Below are positions 62,077-64,000 of a stretch of 64,000 bases of DNA, piece after piece (the stretch's first letter is position 1; each line of letters begins with the position of its first letter). The notes beneath the pieces were generated by a model, which was not told where the DNA came from, did not search any database, and worked only from the letters and a program-made list of their open reading frames with translations. The DNA is from Lachnoclostridium sp. UBA2905. Lineage in GTDB: Bacteria > Bacillota > Clostridia > Lachnospirales > Lachnospiraceae. A program made the translations under genes and the position numbers. Location of the stretch: contig DEDL01000008.1 of the NCBI GenBank assembly GCA_002349525.1, positions 62,001-126,000 on the forward strand, written 5' to 3'.

Positions 62077-63531
62077 CTAAAATCTGAAATATATAAATGG
62101 ATTATACGTTTCATTCACCACGCATATTATACTCAGGGCAAATAAAATAAATATGACTGCCAGCTCACACAGGTCGTACACAATCGTCGATACTGCATTT
62201 TTATAGCACAGCTTCTTCATTTTGCCACAAATGAAGCTAAATGCAGGTGTTGCAAATATTACGCCTGCAACTATTGTCCATACTATTCTTCCATTTATAT
62301 TATACTTGAATGTCTGATGCAGCATCCTGTGAAATGCCTGGTCTTTTCCCGCCAGTATTTCAAAATAACTAATTGCCTGTCCCATGTCGTCGGCTCTGAA
62401 TACTACCCAGCCTGCCATGACTATTGCCATGGTAACAAACCATCTGACTGATTTTGGAATAATCCTGTCAATTTTCGTTAGCATGATCATTTTCTCAAAA
62501 ACAAGCAGGACACCATACCAAAGCCCCCACACTACAAAGTTCCAGGAAGCTCCATGCCATAAACCGGTCACAAAAAATACTATCAACAGATTAACACTCT
62601 GAAAGCCCTTTCTGTTACCACCTAAAGGTATGTACAGATAATCTCTGAACCAGGTGGACAGAGAAATGTGCCACCTTCTCCAAAATTCTGTTATAGAGAT
62701 TGATATGTAGGGATAATTGAAGTTTTCAGGGAATGTAAAGCCAAACATTCTGCCAAGTCCAACGGCCATATCTGAATAACCCGAGAAATCATAATATATC
62801 TGAAGTGTATAGCATATTATTCCAAGCCAGGCTGTAGGTGTATCTATTCCAGTGCTTATGGATGCGAATACATTATCTGTAGTCTCACCTAATGTATTGG
62901 CAATAAGGGTTTTCTTGGCAAGTCCTGTCACAAATTTTTCAATTCCCTCTGCAAAGCCCTTAATACTTGTGCGACGGTCTTTGATCTGTTGTGAAACCTC
63001 ATTATATTTTACAATAGGTCCCGCCACCAGCTGAGGAAATGATGCTATATAAAGGGCCGTTTCAAACGGATTATAGCAGCATTTGCAGGTCCCTCTGTAT
63101 ATATCCACCAGATAGGATATACCCTGAAATGTAAAAAATGATATTCCCACCGGAAGAAGCACATCTGTAAGTGGAATTGTGTTAACCATATAACCTTCCG
63201 GAGTGTTCATCTCATTTATATCATTTATAATACTGATTACAAAATCCGTATACTTATATACCCCAAGCAATGCTATATCAAGTGTCAGACCTGCAGTAAG
63301 GGTGCCAAGCCTTAGCAGTCTTTTATTGCTTTTCCATATTATTATTCCAAACAGGTAATTAACCAGTATCGATTCAATTAAAAGATAGAGGTACTGATTC
63401 TGATTCCACCAGTAAAAGAATAGACTTGCTGCAAGCAGCGTGTAATTCTTAACAATCCTCGGCGAAATGTAATACAGTAAAAGAGTGAGGGGCAGAAATG
63501 CAAATATAAATGTTGACGATGAAAATACCAT
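62077..63531 (-). CDS. MBOAT-family O-acyltransferase (AlgI-like)
   Basis: A 484-residue polytopic enzyme of the AlgI/DltB type. It has the catalytic His in VTGLWHGASWNFVVWG (about 325-340) and the conserved EFWRRWHISLSTWFRDYLYI motif. About ten helices. It moves acetyl groups across the membrane for the SGNH partner encoded downstream. It heads the pair, preceded by a non-coding region. Confidence 0.93.
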   Translation of the reverse strand: MVFSSSTFIFAFLPLTLLLYYISPRIVKNYTLLAASLFFYWWNQNQYLYLLIESILVNYLFGIIIWKSNKRLLRLGTLTAGLTLDIALLGVYKYTDFVISIINDINEMNTPEGYMVNTIPLTDVLLPVGISFFTFQGISYLVDIYRGTCKCCYNPFETALYIASFPQLVAGPIVKYNEVSQQIKDRRTSIKGFAEGIEKFVTGLAKKTLIANTLGETTDNVFASISTGIDTPTAWLGIICYTLQIYYDFSGYSDMAVGLGRMFGFTFPENFNYPYISISITEFWRRWHISLSTWFRDYLYIPLGGNRKGFQSVNLLIVFFVTGLWHGASWNFVVWGLWYGVLLVFEKMIMLTKIDRIIPKSVRWFVTMAIVMAGWVVFRADDMGQAISYFEILAGKDQAFHRMLHQTFKYNINGRIVWTIVAGVIFATPAFSFICGKMKKLCYKNAVSTIVYDLCELAVIFILFALSIICVVNETYNPFIYFRF

Positions 63532-63636
63532 TATATACCCCCTTAAAGTTACTCCCCTTTATTATACCAAGTTGCTGACGCAATGGCTAGCCCCAGGTAC
63601 AATTAGATTCCTGCTATTTTAAATCATTTTTAGGAC

Positions 63637-63705
63637 TTATTTTTTCTTTACAGTCACCTTGATTTTCATGGTTTTTGTACCACTCTTTACTGTGATCACT
63701 TTTCA
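63637..63705 (-). pseudogene. Remnant of a Big_2-type repeat protein
   Basis: In one frame it reads ITVKSGTKTMKIKVTVKKK then a stop, which matches the end of the Lys-rich Big_2 domains found in the xylanase and deacetylase of this window. TGA interrupts the frame just upstream, and there is no start. It is a short relic of a similar gene. Confidence 0.5.
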
Positions 63706-63801
63706 AAACGCCCATATACTTCTTTATAGAACATAATTAAATTTCAACAGATTTTTATTATTTGAGTAAGAATAAATTTACTTTTTATTAATTTCAGGCA
63801 A

Positions 63802-63835
63802 AAAATAACCGCGCCAGTTTTAATAACCAGCGCGG
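63802..63835 (-). terminator. Terminator of purA
   Basis: CCGCGC (63809-63814) pairs with GCGCGG (63830-63835), extended by weaker pairs, and on the minus strand a T6 run follows. Confidence 0.75.
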
Positions 63836-63931
63836 AGCGTTTATCTCAATGTAAGACCATACTTCCCACTGAGGAGGATTTGTTATTACTCACCACTTGC
63901 AGGAGCGGAAGCCTTCTCGACTGAGATAAAA
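63829..63931 (+). repeat. Dispersed mosaic repeat, copy E (3' module)
   Basis: GGAGCGTTTATCTCA matches copy C, and CTTGCAGGAGCGGAAG with TTCTCGACTGAGATAAA matches copy A. The loop inside the inverted repeat is longer than in C. It ends one base before the purA stop codon and so lies in the purA 3' untranslated region. Confidence 0.8.
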
Positions 63932-64000
63932 TTATCTGTATATAATATCCTCACGTTTAGGTCCGTTAGATACCATAGTAATGTTAACACCAAGCTCTTT
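63932..64000 (-). CDS. purA: Adenylosuccinate synthase, C-terminal end only
   Basis: The last 22 codons before the stop (KELGVNITMVSNGPKRED, IIYR) fit the C-terminal end of adenylosuccinate synthases (GVxxxxVSxGPxRxxII), which make adenylosuccinate from IMP and aspartate. The gene continues beyond the right edge, so this rests on a short segment. Confidence 0.6.
   Translation of the reverse strand, partial: KELGVNITMVSNGPKREDIIYR

Overview
The window is low-GC Firmicutes DNA from a spore-forming clostridium, most likely a gut or rumen Lachnospiraceae. The evidence is the spoIIA-sigF/spoVA operon, dipicolinate synthase (spoVFAB), an hprK-glk-murB-whiA-crh-like cluster, DUF4317- and DUF5716/5717-type proteins seen mainly in that family, and secreted xylan-degrading enzymes carrying Lys-rich Big_2 or Fn3-like domains. 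Family names are recalled from memory; no search was run.

Layout. 0-3.4 kb (minus): spoIIAA-spoIIAB-sigF, a 48-codon membrane ORF, then spoVAA-spoVAB-spoVAC, cut by the left edge. 3.5-7.9 kb (minus): a zinc-ribbon/TPR membrane protein, a 46-residue acidic protein and valS. 8-10 kb: secreted GH10 xylanase. 10.6-12.7 kb: two GT-C-like membrane proteins. 13 kb: lgt, overlapping convergently with a wHTH/PD-(D/E)XK-like gene. 14.6-19.7 kb (minus): a tightly coupled set of GT2-TagF fusion, CPBP protease, ANT(6)-like protein and dus. 19.9-22.2 kb: secreted GH43-CBM6. 22.4-26.9 kb: a decayed mobile element beside tRNA-Leu(UAG), holding a broken bacteriocin-like precursor, an ABC-exporter tail, a relaxase-like fragment, a HipA-like kinase with XRE antitoxin, small membrane peptides and a truncated integrase.

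27-35.7 kb: DUF4317 protein, a NarL-type two-component system, an ABC exporter behind a long inverted repeat, and asnB. 35.8-37.2 kb: spoVFA-spoVFB. 37.6-42.4 kb: a CE4 deacetylase whose second zinc-binding histidine is Trp, a CPA2 antiporter and a SulP transporter. 42.5-54.9 kb: core metabolism and carbon control: coaD, an acidic anchored protein, pfkA, dnaE, crh-like, whiA, murB, glk, hprK, mrp and a thiamine pyrophosphokinase. 55-60.9 kb: an uncharacterised three-gene set (TPR protein, Hsp70/actin-like ATPase, giant alpha-solenoid protein) with a tandem-repeat 5' leader. 60.9-63.5 kb: an AlgJ-like/MBOAT acetylation pair. The right edge holds the last 22 codons of a probable purA.

Two genome-scale patterns stand out. 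One is a dispersed mosaic intergenic repeat, present five times (12.7, 14.4, 43.2, 53.2 and 63.8 kb), with conserved ends and an internal hairpin. The other is a set of unrelated intergenic minisatellites; three share a period of exactly 41 bp and lie around the deacetylase gene.
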